A stretch of DNA of 34,301 bases from Bacteroidales bacterium (GTDB taxonomy: Bacteria > Bacteroidota > Bacteroidia > Bacteroidales > Paludibacteraceae): contig SUXE01000004.1 of NCBI GenBank assembly GCA_015061115.1, positions 224,526-258,826 of the forward strand, written 5' to 3'. Within the stretch, counting starts at the first letter, position 1. Every line of letters starts with the position of its first letter. The notes beneath the pieces are model-generated. The model was given only the letters and a program-made list of their open reading frames with translations, was not told the DNA's origin and did not search any database. The translations under genes were made by a program, and so were the position numbers. Of the stretch, positions 1 to 9,476 are shown piece after piece.

Positions 1-140
1 GTTAGAGTTTTTAGGTTAGAGTTTTTAGGTTAGAGTTTTTAGGTTAGAGTTTTTAGGTTAGAGTTTTTAGGTTAGAGTTTTTAGGTTAGAGGGTTTAGGT
101 TAGAGAGTTTAGGTTAGAGGTTTTTGGTTAGAGAGAGATA
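1..140. repeat. 14-bp tandem repeat (minisatellite)
   Basis: The unit GTTAGAGTTTTTAG occurs six times without change at 1-84. Three diverged units follow at 85-126 and a fragment at 127-140. Every unit can be read as two heptamers: the first (GTTAGAG) is constant in all copies and the second varies. The array starts at the window edge, so its true length is unknown. The period is not a multiple of three, which argues against a coding repeat. It ends about 100 bp before the flippase start codon. Confidence 0.95.
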
Positions 141-213
141 GTATATATGTGGGTGTTCAACTTTGTTTTTGAAATAATTGTTTGGTCGGAGCGCATCTAA
201 TTGCAAAAAAGAG

Positions 214-222
214 TAATTTTGC
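214..222 (+). promoter_or_regulatory. -7 promoter element of the flippase gene
   Basis: TAATTTTGC matches the Bacteroides -7 consensus TAnnTTTG. It lies 21 bp before the ATG at 244, which would give a very short leader. No good TTTG is present at the expected -33 distance, so the assignment rests on the -7 box. The same nine bases recur before several other genes in this window. Confidence 0.5.
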
Positions 223-243
223 ATAAAACAAAGAACAGAGAAA

Positions 244-1725
244 ATGGCAGAAATGAAAAATCTAGCCCGTCAGACAGCTGTCTACGGCATTAGCAACATC
301 CTTGGAAAATTCCTTAATTGGTTGCTTGTCCCACTTTACACGTATGTGCTTACTTCAAGTGCTGAATATGGAGTAGTTACGAATCTATATGCGTGGACCG
401 CACTTTTACTTGTGATTCTGACATATGGAATGGAGACTGGATTTTTCCGTTTTGCTAACAAGGAGAACGCTGATGCCCAGAAAGTGTTTGGAACAGTGCT
501 CACTTCTGTAGCTGTGACGTCAACAATATTTGCTATGTTGGTGATGTTGTTTTCTGAAGATGTTGCTGTTTGGCTTGGCTATTCGTCGCATCCTGAATAT
601 GTTACGATGATGGGAATCATTGTGGCGATCGATGCTGTAGGTACAATTCCTTTTGCATATTTAAGATATGAAAATAAAGCTGGAAAGTTTGCTATTTTCA
701 AATTGTTGATGATTATTGTAAATATTGCCGCAAATCTGTTTTTCTTGGTTCTTTGTCCGATATTGAAGAACAAATATGGATTGGAACTGCCATTCTACGA
801 TGAGAATTACGGAGTGGGGTATATCTTCGTCTCCAATTTAATTTCAACTCTTTTTGTGACATTGCTTTTGTTGCCGGAGATTCGTAAGGCAGGCAGACCA
901 GATTCCGCATTGCTTAAGAAGATTTTGGAATATTCACTGCCTTTGTTGCTTCTTGGAATTGCAGGAATCATGAATCAGACAATCGATAAGATAATATTCC
1001 CATATTTGATGCCAGACAGAGCGGTGGCAGAATCTGAACTTGGAATATATGGAGCCTGCTTTAAGGTTGCGATGGTGATGATGGTGTTCACGCAGGCATT
1101 CCGTTACGCATATGAGCCTTTTGTATTTGCGCAGAGCAAAGGCGAGGACAAGAAGGTTCAATATAGTTTGGCGATGAAATACTATGTGATTTTTGCATTG
1201 TTGATAGCGTTGGGCATGTCGCTGTTTATGGATGTGTTTGCGTTGTTGGTTTCGCCATCTTATAGAGTAGGTATGACGATAGTTCCGTTAGTATTGCTTA
1301 CATACTTGTTTCAGGGAGTCTATTTCAATTTGTCAATATGGTATAAACTGACGGATCGCACATACTGGGGAGCTATTCTGTCGACTATCGGACTTGTGAT
1401 TACGTTGGTTGTGAACATAGCGTTGGTCCCAGAATTCAGTTATTATGGATCAGCAGTTGCGTCTTTCCTATGCTATTTATGCGTTACGATAGTGTCATAT
1501 ATAATGTCGCAAAAGTATTTCCCTATTGATTACGACAATAAGAGTATGGCAATTTATCTTCTGTTGGCGTTAGGCTTGTATGCGATATTCTATTTCTTGG
1601 CTCCGAAAGATATGATAATCAGATTGCTAGTGTCGACTGTGCTGTTGGCTGTCTATATTATTATATTATTTAAGCGTGATTTTCCAGCGTCGTCGCTGCC
1701 TGTCGTTGGCAAATATTTTAAATAA
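244..1725 (+). CDS. Wzx/MATE-like polysaccharide flippase
   Basis: This 493-aa integral membrane protein belongs to the oligosaccharide flippase / polysaccharide biosynthesis protein superfamily (MOP exporters). Such proteins move lipid-linked glycans across the inner membrane. The N-terminus (LARQTAVYGISNILGKFLNW) has the typical amphipathic start of the family, and hydrophobic segments cover the whole length, consistent with 12-14 helices and the family's usual size. The motif ETGFFRF after the second helix is common in the Bacteroidota members. Start: the ATG follows an A-rich stretch with no strong Shine-Dalgarno, which is normal for the phylum. No glycosyltransferases are visible beside it, so the glycan cannot be named. 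It stands alone, closed by the terminator at 1750-1777. Confidence 0.88.
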   Translation: MAEMKNLARQTAVYGISNILGKFLNWLLVPLYTYVLTSSAEYGVVTNLYAWTALLLVILTYGMETGFFRFANKENADAQKVFGTVLTSVAVTSTIFAMLVMLFSEDVAVWLGYSSHPEYVTMMGIIVAIDAVGTIPFAYLRYENKAGKFAIFKLLMIIVNIAANLFFLVLCPILKNKYGLELPFYDENYGVGYIFVSNLISTLFVTLLLLPEIRKAGRPDSALLKKILEYSLPLLLLGIAGIMNQTIDKIIFPYLMPDRAVAESELGIYGACFKVAMVMMVFTQAFRYAYEPFVFAQSKGEDKKVQYSLAMKYYVIFALLIALGMSLFMDVFALLVSPSYRVGMTIVPLVLLTYLFQGVYFNLSIWYKLTDRTYWGAILSTIGLVITLVVNIALVPEFSYYGSAVASFLCYLCVTIVSYIMSQKYFPIDYDNKSMAIYLLLALGLYAIFYFLAPKDMIIRLLVSTVLLAVYIIILFKRDFPASSLPVVGKYFK

Positions 1726-1749
1726 CACTTATTTATATATGTATTATAC

Positions 1750-1777
1750 AAAAAGACGGGGAATTCCCCGTCTTTTT
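1750..1777. terminator. Perfectly palindromic bidirectional terminator
   Basis: Two 14-base arms, AAAAAGACGGGGAA and its exact complement, meet without a spacer. They form a GC-rich stem flanked by A and T runs, so it can work in both directions. It lies 25 bp after the flippase stop. The centre contains GAATTC. Confidence 0.92.
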
Positions 1778-2052
1778 GTTTTGTGATGAATATGCATGAT
1801 ATGAATATTTATACCTGAATTCATGTATTAACACCTTTTTGCATAGTTTTACAAAAAAGATAAAATACTATGTTGTTGAGCAACTAAATGTTACATTTAT
1901 GTTTAAATAAAACCGAAATAATCGTTAATAAACTTTAAATGTTACGATTTTTTGTTATTTTAGCGACCGCTTTGGAGTGTGTCTTATTCTAAAGTATGTA
2001 TGAAAATAGAAAAAAGAAAAAACAAAACAAAGATATCTCTAATATCTAAGAT
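1778..2052. other. AT-rich intergenic region before the T9SS cassette
   Basis: No gene is visible here. A weak promoter candidate for the next gene is TATTTTAGC at 1956-1964, one change from TAnnTTTGC, with TTTA at 1934-1937 at about -33. The last 30 bases before the ATG at 2053 contain repeated ATATCT / AGATAT words and no Shine-Dalgarno. Confidence 0.4.
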
Positions 2053-5000
2053 ATGAAAAACTTAATATCTTATAAAAAGTCCGGTCTGAATGCTTTGCGA
2101 AAGGCATTTTCATTAATCGTAGTATTGTGTACGTTCATTCAAGGAGTGAATTCGCAGGGATACCATGTGTATGGTTGGTGGAACGTTGTTGATCCAATTC
2201 ATAATCCTAATGTAGATCCCAACTCAAGAGTCTCGTCTCTTGATGAGTGTGGTATGGTCTATCGTGTTGATATTGAATCTGAGAATCCAACGGGTAAAAA
2301 AGAATTCATTATCAGACAATATGATTCAAAAAATACTCCGATAAAGTATATCGATTCAAAAGTTTCGACAAGTGTGTTGACGTGCGAAAATAATTTTGCG
2401 GATGGGGCTTGTAAGATATCTATCATGGAGGGAGCTAGTCTGTCTTCATTTTATTTGAATTTCAGCACTTCGCCTGTCTCTCTTACGGAAACAGCACCGG
2501 CGGATGCAGATATGATAAAGATCACACCGTCTACCAGTTCATCTGTCAATATAGGATCGACTGTGCAGATCTTGTCTAAGTTCTGTTCTTCTAATGTTAA
2601 TTCGGATCTTACATATGAGTGGAAGATAAGCAAGGATGGTGATGTATGGATTAATCCATCAACTCCAAATTCGGAGGCGACTTTCAATTATACAGTTTTG
2701 TCTGATATTAAATATATCAAATGTGAGGCAACATATAAGGATCCTTCTGGAAACAGCCAGACAATCACTTCGAATGTAGTAGAGCTTACAGTGAATAACC
2801 CTACATTTAATGTCGAGATTGTTGGAGATGGAGTTAGAGATGTCAATTCAAAAGAGAAGGAGGTTCCATCATGGCGTGATGTTGTCATTAAAATGGTAGA
2901 CCTTCCGTCTCAGAATGTGTCGAATCCAAAAATCTCATTTAAGGCATTGAATGGTGGGGAAAGTTATAAACCTTTGGAGGAAGCCATTCTTAGTGACGAC
3001 AAAACATCGTGGACTTTATATGCAAACAAGAGTGGAAAGATGCGTATAGAGGTAGACGTAGAGGTTCCAGCTTCTGACGGAACATCAACGACCGTTACTT
3101 TGGAAAAAGAGTTCATTTTCCGTTTGGTATACTCTCCAGATAAGGATGATGCGGTACAGTTGTTGTTTGAAGATGACTTCGGATATTTCGTAGGAAATGA
3201 GTATCATTATGTTAAATATAATGATGGAGAGGTTGCAGATGCAGATGCAGTTGAATTGGTAAGTTCAGATTTGCCAAGTAACATAAAGTGGATGAGCGAT
3301 CAGAATGGATTCATCAAGGAGCATGATTTTGCGATGGATGATCCAAAGATAAAACGCTTGCCTTTAGATTCAGATGGAAATCCTGAAAGAAATGAAGCTA
3401 ATTGTTGGAGTTTGGGAGATGGAAACATGCCATATCAATGTTGGTGTGAGAATGGTTACCGAGTAGAGGATGGTTACTACGCATTCGTTTCTAATCCGTC
3501 AATGGCAGATGGTGGTGCGAAGACAAGTGGTGGTGCAAACGACTATTGGAATGGAACGGACCATACAGGAAATACAGATGGAACTAAGCATGGAGCCATG
3601 TTGATGGTGAACTGTGCTAAGAATGCATTGGATGCTATCATATATGAGAGAGATTTCGAAATCACAGGCGGATGTGCCAATGTGATGGTGCTTTTCTCTG
3701 CTTTTGTAAGTAATGCACAGGGTATTATTCCTGCAAATGGTGGAGCTACTCCAGTGAACATCCGTATGGATATTTATGAGAAGGGAGGAACACAAGTCCT
3801 TACTTCAATTGAGTCTGGAGATGTAATCACAAGAAGTTATGGTGCGAACTCATGGTCAAATTTGACGGCATTGTTCCCATTGTCTAATAAGAATAATACG
3901 AATGGATCAACGTTCTATACTTTGAAAATCACAAATAATGCACCTTCTGGTAGTGGTAACGATATCTTGCTTGATGATATTTCTCTAAAGGTTTGTTTCC
4001 CAGAGATTGAGGTTAAGGCAAATGTCACAGCTGAGGAGACTCTTGATGAGCACAATATTGTGATTTGTGGAAAGAGCAAGAATTTGACTTTGACTGCATT
4101 CAACCGTGCGGGTATTGAGAACTATATTCCTACTCCATACTATTTGTTCCAGTATTTTGATGATTCTGACAGTACTTGGAAAAATCTTCCAAAGGATATA
4201 GAATCAACAGAATCTGCAATTTCTGAGGATCCAACTATGGATATCAAACTTAGCAAGAAAGATTTCAGTGGAGATACTAAGTTCCGTGTTATTGTAGGTA
4301 ATGCGAAGGAAACAATTCTCAAGTTGGTGACTGAGGGAATCGCCAAACCAGATTGTGAGTATACTTATGCTATTTCTGAAGACTTCCATGTTAAGTTTAA
4401 TCCTGTAGGAGAAGATTTGGATTTGTTTGGATGTATCGGTGAGACAATCAACGTCGATGCGGATGCAAATGGACGTCCTACAATCGAATGGATTGACTAT
4501 TCAGGAAAAGCATTGACAACAAATGATTCTATCACAAGTATTAATAAAGACAAGTTGACGTTTGTGATTCCAGAGTCAATCTTGAAATCTAACAATAAGT
4601 CGGATACACTATATATGATCGCTACAACTGAGGGAGGACTTTGTTCGGATACTCAGATTGTATCAATCACTAAGTATGACGATTTGGATTTCAAAATAGA
4701 AAATGATACATTCTATTGCGAGTTCGACAAGTCGTTAAAGGCTGTCGATCTTTATCCTACAAGTGGAATCAACTATGTATGGAAACTGAAGGGTTCTAAT
4801 TTGGAGGATCAGACAGGATCTGAATACAAGGTCTTGAAATCTAATCCTGAGATTTTCGACAATACTGTGACTGTGACAGGTACAGCTGATAAGTTCTGTC
4901 CAATAACTAAGACTGCAGATTTCAGCATCTACCGTCGTTACAAATTGGATTTGACAGTTGATGTCGAGGGAGCAAACGAAAAGGTGGCTAATATTTGTTT

Positions 5001-8000
5001 GCCTACTGACGGTGAAAGTTCATCTCGCGTCGACTTGGAAGTTAAAAAGGTTTACGAGGATGGATCAAAACCATCTTACGCAGATGAGAAGGTTACTACT
5101 TATTTCTGGTACAGAAAAGATGGCGATAAGGAAGCAGTTCTTATCGGACAGGGACCAGAGACTTCATTCGTAGATCGTTTGACAGAGAACAACGTATACA
5201 ATTATTCAGTTGAGGCTGTAGATGAGGTTTGTTATAAAAATGATGTAGTAGCAACGTCGGATAATTCTATAATCAATGCGAGAAAGCCTTTGATTGTTGA
5301 ATTGACAGAAGATAAAGAGGAGATTTGTGAGAAAGAAGAGATTACTTTGAATGTCAAGATTACCAATGCGTTGAAGGTAGATACAATCACATCTCGCTTC
5401 TATGAGAATGGCAAGTCTCTTACTTCTCTTTTAGGATCAGATAAGAATTATTCTTATGTGCCAACAAATGGAACTAAAGAGAAAGTGACTAAAAACATCA
5501 AGGTGGAGGTGATGGATATGATATGTAGTCCGTCTAAGCCAGTGACAGATTCTGTCAAGTTTGATGTGTTTGTTCCGCTTGTAGTTTCACTATCTACTGA
5601 TGCGGATGGTGATCAGAAGTGTATCAGAAAAGATAACGGAGATGATTTTGTCAATGTGACATTGACAGTGGAGCAGGGTAATCCTCGTTCTGTTGTATGG
5701 TTCGATGGTTTGTATCCAGGCCTTGTGTTCAACAGACCTGTAACTGTTAACCAGGGAGAAAATAAGATTTCTGTCAAAGCATATGATGAGGTATGTCGTG
5801 CTACAGGTGCTACAGGTGTTGTTGAAGGAGCGGACACTTCTAAGACAATCATCGCAAGTGAGCCAATTATCATAAGTCTTGCTGCAGATAAGGATTCTAT
5901 ATGTAATGGAGAGACGGTAGAGATGGATATGAATGTCAAAAATTCATTGACTAGTGGTCCAGAGGTAAGATGGTATGAGCGTTACAATGGAGTTGAGGAT
6001 TTGAAATACACAGACAGATCAACAAAGACTAGCAAAACACACACTCCACTAAATCCTACAGACTTTGTGGTCAAGAAGACAATGATTGTAAAAACTGTCG
6101 ATAATATCTGTAATGCAGGAAAGGATGTTATGGATAGCGTATCTTACAATATCTTTATCCCAATCAAGTTGACATTGTCGTCTGAAGGTACAGTTTTAAA
6201 TGGAGATGTTATCCAGAAGTGTATTACACAGGCTAATGTGGATAATGTTGTAGATTTGACAGTTAATGTCACATCAGGAAATCCAAGTAAGTTGACATGG
6301 TCTGATGGAAAATATAATGACGATCTTGTGTTCACTCGTCAGTTTGTAGTGTCACCTGGAAATAATGCTATTTCAGTTGTCGGATCTGATGGAGTATGTG
6401 CGTCGTCAGCTAGTGACAATGATGCATTGAACATAGTAGCGGCAAGTCCTATTTCGTTGAAACTTGATGTCAAGAATCCAGATGTTTGTGACGGATCTGA
6501 TGTAGAGTTTGATTTGACTGTCATTAATACTCTTGATAATGAAAATGTGGAAGTTAGATGGTATGAGGATGACGCAAAAGTTTATACTACTAATGGAGCA
6601 TCTTTGACTAAGTCACATACTACGTCTAATGACACTAAGTCTAAGTTGGTCAAGACAATGGAAGTTAGGGTAGATGATGAAATCTGTAGTAAGGGAACAG
6701 AAGTGACAACTTCTGCTAATTATACAGTATTCAAGCCTGTCAAATATTATCTGACTTCTGATGCCGCTGAATTTAATGTTCCAAACACTAAATGTTTAGG
6801 TCAGACATCACAAGGCTCACAAACTAGTGCAGATATCAAAGTTAATTTGGTTCAAGGTAATCCTGTGAAATTCGTATGGTCTGATGAGATTGTCTGGGAG
6901 TGGAAATGGGGTGATCCAGAAGATCAGAAGAATAATGTTACTGTACGTAATTTCGACTTGAAGCGTGGTAAAAACACATTGTCAGTTATAGCATACGACA
7001 ATGTATGTAATAAAGAAGGTGAAGAAACTCAGTTCGAAGGTGAGAATCAGAATATCAGTATAGAGGCAAGAACACCAATTAAGGTTAGTCTTGATTTGGC
7101 TTCAGGTAGAAGTGTGATGTGTAAGGGTGAGGATGTTTCACTTGTAGCTACAGTTCATAATGATATGGAGGGAGAAAAGACTAAGTTAGAGTGGAACGAA
7201 TCACATGGTGTAGCTGACGGTCTTGTAGATAATGGATCTTATACAACTGACAAGTTCACTCCAGATAAGGGAGATTGGACATATACTGTAAGAGCAAGTG
7301 AAAATGTTGAGACTCCGATATGTCCTTCACAGACAGCTTCATTTAATGTGTCTGTTCAGGTGAATACAACATTGAAGATATATGCTTCTGAGAATGCTAT
7401 TTGTCAGGATACTTCTGGTAGAGATACAGTGAAGTTGGTTAAACTAACGGCTCATGTATTAAGTGGTAAGCCACAAGGAATAATCTGGAGTACAGGAGAT
7501 ACGACGAGAATAGATACAGGATATTCATTCTTGAATGTCGCTCCAATGGAGAATAAGGTATATTCAGCTTATGGATACGATTCTGTTTGTGTGAAGACAA
7601 CGCCAGCATATTCTGAAACAATTGATGTTGACCACAGAATTTACGTTACATTGTCGGCAGAAGAGTATAAAGTTCAGATGGGTGAAGAGGTTACTCTAAA
7701 GACTGAATATTCTCTTCCTGCGGATGGAGCCCGTTATTATGTTATGGCAACACCAAGGGTAGAAGAACTGGATAAAAATCATGATTCTGAGTTTAAGTGG
7801 CAGTTGGATGAGCCAGGCCGTTATCAGTTCCTAGTCAATTTGGAAAACGGAAATTGTGGTGTCCGCAGTTCTAATTTCATAGATGTTGATGTAGCTGACT
7901 ATGTATTGGTTCCTAATGTCATCACACCATATAATGGCAATCCTAAGAACGACAAGTTCATGGAAGGTTATGACGTGAAGATCTTCAATCGTTATCAGGA

Positions 8001-8136
8001 GACTGTTTATGAGGGTACTGATGGTTGGGATGCAACTTATAGAGGCGAACTTGCTACACCAGGAACATATTTCTACATCTTGACAAAGAAAGATGGTAGA
8101 GTGTTGAAGGGAACAGTTGAGGTTTATAGAAAATAA
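2053..8136 (+). CDS. Giant secreted protein with T9SS type B (gliding-type) C-terminal domain
   Basis: The protein has 2027 aa. Residues 1-35 form a Sec signal peptide (cut probably near NSQ-GYH). An Ig/PKD-like domain lies at about 155-255. A region at about 460-660 rich in Trp, Gly and Asn ends in DDISLKVC and resembles carbohydrate-binding jelly rolls. Four alternating pairs of about 96-residue Ig-like repeats occupy about 1078-1890, each with two conserved cysteines. Residues 1948-2027 (VPNVITPYNG, DVKIFNRYQ, GTYFYIL) match the gliding motility-associated C-terminal family (CHU_C / TIGR04131, T9SS type B signal). Type B cargo is exported by T9SS and is known to need a PorP/SprF-like partner, encoded two genes downstream. 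Inferred role: surface adhesin or filament. The ligand cannot be named. Confidence 0.9.
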   Translation: MKNLISYKKSGLNALRKAFSLIVVLCTFIQGVNSQGYHVYGWWNVVDPIHNPNVDPNSRVSSLDECGMVYRVDIESENPTGKKEFIIRQYDSKNTPIKYIDSKVSTSVLTCENNFADGACKISIMEGASLSSFYLNFSTSPVSLTETAPADADMIKITPSTSSSVNIGSTVQILSKFCSSNVNSDLTYEWKISKDGDVWINPSTPNSEATFNYTVLSDIKYIKCEATYKDPSGNSQTITSNVVELTVNNPTFNVEIVGDGVRDVNSKEKEVPSWRDVVIKMVDLPSQNVSNPKISFKALNGGESYKPLEEAILSDDKTSWTLYANKSGKMRIEVDVEVPASDGTSTTVTLEKEFIFRLVYSPDKDDAVQLLFEDDFGYFVGNEYHYVKYNDGEVADADAVELVSSDLPSNIKWMSDQNGFIKEHDFAMDDPKIKRLPLDSDGNPERNEANCWSLGDGNMPYQCWCENGYRVEDGYYAFVSNPSMADGGAKTSGGANDYWNGTDHTGNTDGTKHGAMLMVNCAKNALDAIIYERDFEITGGCANVMVLFSAFVSNAQGIIPANGGATPVNIRMDIYEKGGTQVLTSIESGDVITRSYGANSWSNLTALFPLSNKNNTNGSTFYTLKITNNAPSGSGNDILLDDISLKVCFPEIEVKANVTAEETLDEHNIVICGKSKNLTLTAFNRAGIENYIPTPYYLFQYFDDSDSTWKNLPKDIESTESAISEDPTMDIKLSKKDFSGDTKFRVIVGNAKETILKLVTEGIAKPDCEYTYAISEDFHVKFNPVGEDLDLFGCIGETINVDADANGRPTIEWIDYSGKALTTNDSITSINKDKLTFVIPESILKSNNKSDTLYMIATTEGGLCSDTQIVSITKYDDLDFKIENDTFYCEFDKSLKAVDLYPTSGINYVWKLKGSNLEDQTGSEYKVLKSNPEIFDNTVTVTGTADKFCPITKTADFSIYRRYKLDLTVDVEGANEKVANICLPTDGESSSRVDLEVKKVYEDGSKPSYADEKVTTYFWYRKDGDKEAVLIGQGPETSFVDRLTENNVYNYSVEAVDEVCYKNDVVATSDNSIINARKPLIVELTEDKEEICEKEEITLNVKITNALKVDTITSRFYENGKSLTSLLGSDKNYSYVPTNGTKEKVTKNIKVEVMDMICSPSKPVTDSVKFDVFVPLVVSLSTDADGDQKCIRKDNGDDFVNVTLTVEQGNPRSVVWFDGLYPGLVFNRPVTVNQGENKISVKAYDEVCRATGATGVVEGADTSKTIIASEPIIISLAADKDSICNGETVEMDMNVKNSLTSGPEVRWYERYNGVEDLKYTDRSTKTSKTHTPLNPTDFVVKKTMIVKTVDNICNAGKDVMDSVSYNIFIPIKLTLSSEGTVLNGDVIQKCITQANVDNVVDLTVNVTSGNPSKLTWSDGKYNDDLVFTRQFVVSPGNNAISVVGSDGVCASSASDNDALNIVAASPISLKLDVKNPDVCDGSDVEFDLTVINTLDNENVEVRWYEDDAKVYTTNGASLTKSHTTSNDTKSKLVKTMEVRVDDEICSKGTEVTTSANYTVFKPVKYYLTSDAAEFNVPNTKCLGQTSQGSQTSADIKVNLVQGNPVKFVWSDEIVWEWKWGDPEDQKNNVTVRNFDLKRGKNTLSVIAYDNVCNKEGEETQFEGENQNISIEARTPIKVSLDLASGRSVMCKGEDVSLVATVHNDMEGEKTKLEWNESHGVADGLVDNGSYTTDKFTPDKGDWTYTVRASENVETPICPSQTASFNVSVQVNTTLKIYASENAICQDTSGRDTVKLVKLTAHVLSGKPQGIIWSTGDTTRIDTGYSFLNVAPMENKVYSAYGYDSVCVKTTPAYSETIDVDHRIYVTLSAEEYKVQMGEEVTLKTEYSLPADGARYYVMATPRVEELDKNHDSEFKWQLDEPGRYQFLVNLENGNCGVRSSNFIDVDVADYVLVPNVITPYNGNPKNDKFMEGYDVKIFNRYQETVYEGTDGWDATYRGELATPGTYFYILTKKDGRVLKGTVEVYRK
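5284..7620 (+). repeat. Four A-B pairs of Ig-like repeats inside the giant protein
   Basis: A repeats start near residues 1078, 1270, 1465 and 1673; B repeats start near 1174, 1369, 1561 and 1770. Spacing is 96-99 residues except B3-A4 (about 112), so the A-B period is about 192 residues. A units share a start like P-I-x-V-x-L followed by a Cys and later V-x-W/F-Y. B units share a Cys, G-N-P-x-x-x-x-W and end at Y/S-D-x-V-C. Repeats are diverged at the protein level, which argues against a recent DNA expansion. Confidence 0.85.
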
Positions 8137-8159
8137 TGGGAAAGAAAAATATAGTCACG

Positions 8160-9461
8160 ATGAAAAAGACGATTTTCAGTTTTGTGATTTCCGCATTGCT
8201 TGCCACAAGCGTTTGGGGAATAGAGCGAAGATTCGGAACAGGTTTTTACGAATTCGATTCGTCTAAGGAAAATAAGAAGGTCGATGAGCAACCAATGTCT
8301 GTGTATAAGGATGGCTTCTTCGTATTCTTCAGAGATAATATAGCATATAAGTTTAAGCCTGGCAAAAACTTGGATTTGTCAAATGTTGAGGAGTGTCCAG
8401 AGTTGACTAGTTTGGGTATTCAGGGAACGTTTGCATACGATAGAAACAAGGGTAAGTTATATTTCTCAAAGAAGGATTCTCAAGGAAATTCTGAGTTGTA
8501 TGAGGCTACCGAAGATGATGGAAAGTGGAAGGATGTGAAGAAACTTAAAATCAAAGGTACGATGGCTCAGGCTAAAGAAGTACATGGATCATCGTTGGCT
8601 ATTGGACGTTGGAACCATTATGTGCCAGGAGTAAAGGGTTTCTATAATCCTTGTATCGGACGTGCCGGACGACGAATCTATTTCTCAGGTGAGTTTATGG
8701 CAGGTAAGGGAGGCCGTGATATCTGGTATATTGACCAAGATAAGGATGAAGAAGGAATGTGGACTAAGCCAGAACCTGCTGGTGACGAAATCAATTCACA
8801 GAATAAGGAAGACTATCCTTTCGTAGTGGCTGATACAGCATTGTATTTTGCATGTAATAAAGTGACTGGTAAGGGAGGTATGGATATTTATGTTAGCCAC
8901 AAGGGAGCTAAGGAAAAAGATTGGGGCAAACCTGAGAATTTAGGTGAACTTTTCAATACGGGAGCTGATGAGTACAACATTGTGGGAAATGCATATGCGA
9001 TGTATTTCTTGTCTAACCGTAAAGGTGGTAAGGGAGGTTTTGATATCTATTATCCAAATAAATATAATGTTAAGAGAACAGGTGAGTTGACTCCAGACTT
9101 TACATGTGATGAGCCTAAAGGTTTCCACTGGGTATTGTTCTTCTTTGATTTCGGAAAAGCGGATATGAAACCTGAGTATGAGGCTCAGTTGGACGAGTTG
9201 CTTCGTGCTATGAATGAGTTCCCAGGAGGTAAATTTGAAATCTCAGGACACACAGACGCTCGTGGATCAGCTGAGTTCAATAAGAAGTTGTCACAGAAAC
9301 GTGCTGAGTATGTTCGTAGTTTGTTGATCGCAAAAGGTTATCCAGCAAACTTGATTGTTGCTGTTGGACGTGGTATGGAAGAACCTGTTATTCCTAACGC
9401 TCAACTTGAGGAAGAGCACGAGCAGAACCGTCGTGTTGATATTAAATTGTTGAATGAATAA
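8160..9461 (+). CDS. Periplasmic beta-propeller (PD40) and OmpA-domain protein, PorE-like
   Basis: I prefer the ATG at 8160, which gives 433 aa beginning MKKTIFSFVISALLATSVWG, a clean signal peptide. The in-frame ATG at 8136 overlaps the preceding stop (TAATG) and would add eight charged residues in front. Three PD40-type blades are visible, each ending in GKGGxDIxY/W (RIYFSG, LYFACN, MYFLSN). The last 115 residues are an OmpA/MotB peptidoglycan-binding domain (FFFDFGKADM, SGHTDARGSAEFNKKLSQKRA, NRRVDIKL). The domain order is as in PorE and related T9SS accessory proteins, but there is no lipobox Cys. It is co-transcribed with the cargo and PorP genes, so it probably tethers the outer-membrane complex to the cell wall. 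Confidence 0.87.
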   Translation: MKKTIFSFVISALLATSVWGIERRFGTGFYEFDSSKENKKVDEQPMSVYKDGFFVFFRDNIAYKFKPGKNLDLSNVEECPELTSLGIQGTFAYDRNKGKLYFSKKDSQGNSELYEATEDDGKWKDVKKLKIKGTMAQAKEVHGSSLAIGRWNHYVPGVKGFYNPCIGRAGRRIYFSGEFMAGKGGRDIWYIDQDKDEEGMWTKPEPAGDEINSQNKEDYPFVVADTALYFACNKVTGKGGMDIYVSHKGAKEKDWGKPENLGELFNTGADEYNIVGNAYAMYFLSNRKGGKGGFDIYYPNKYNVKRTGELTPDFTCDEPKGFHWVLFFFDFGKADMKPEYEAQLDELLRAMNEFPGGKFEISGHTDARGSAEFNKKLSQKRAEYVRSLLIAKGYPANLIVAVGRGMEEPVIPNAQLEEEHEQNRRVDIKLLNE

Positions 9462-9476
9462 GGAGATAACAAGAAT

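Noticed and set aside
1-140. CRISPR array or telomere-like repeat
   Set aside because: Units are contiguous without spacers and only 14 bp long; resemblance to TTAG-type telomere repeats is superficial in a bacterial chromosome.
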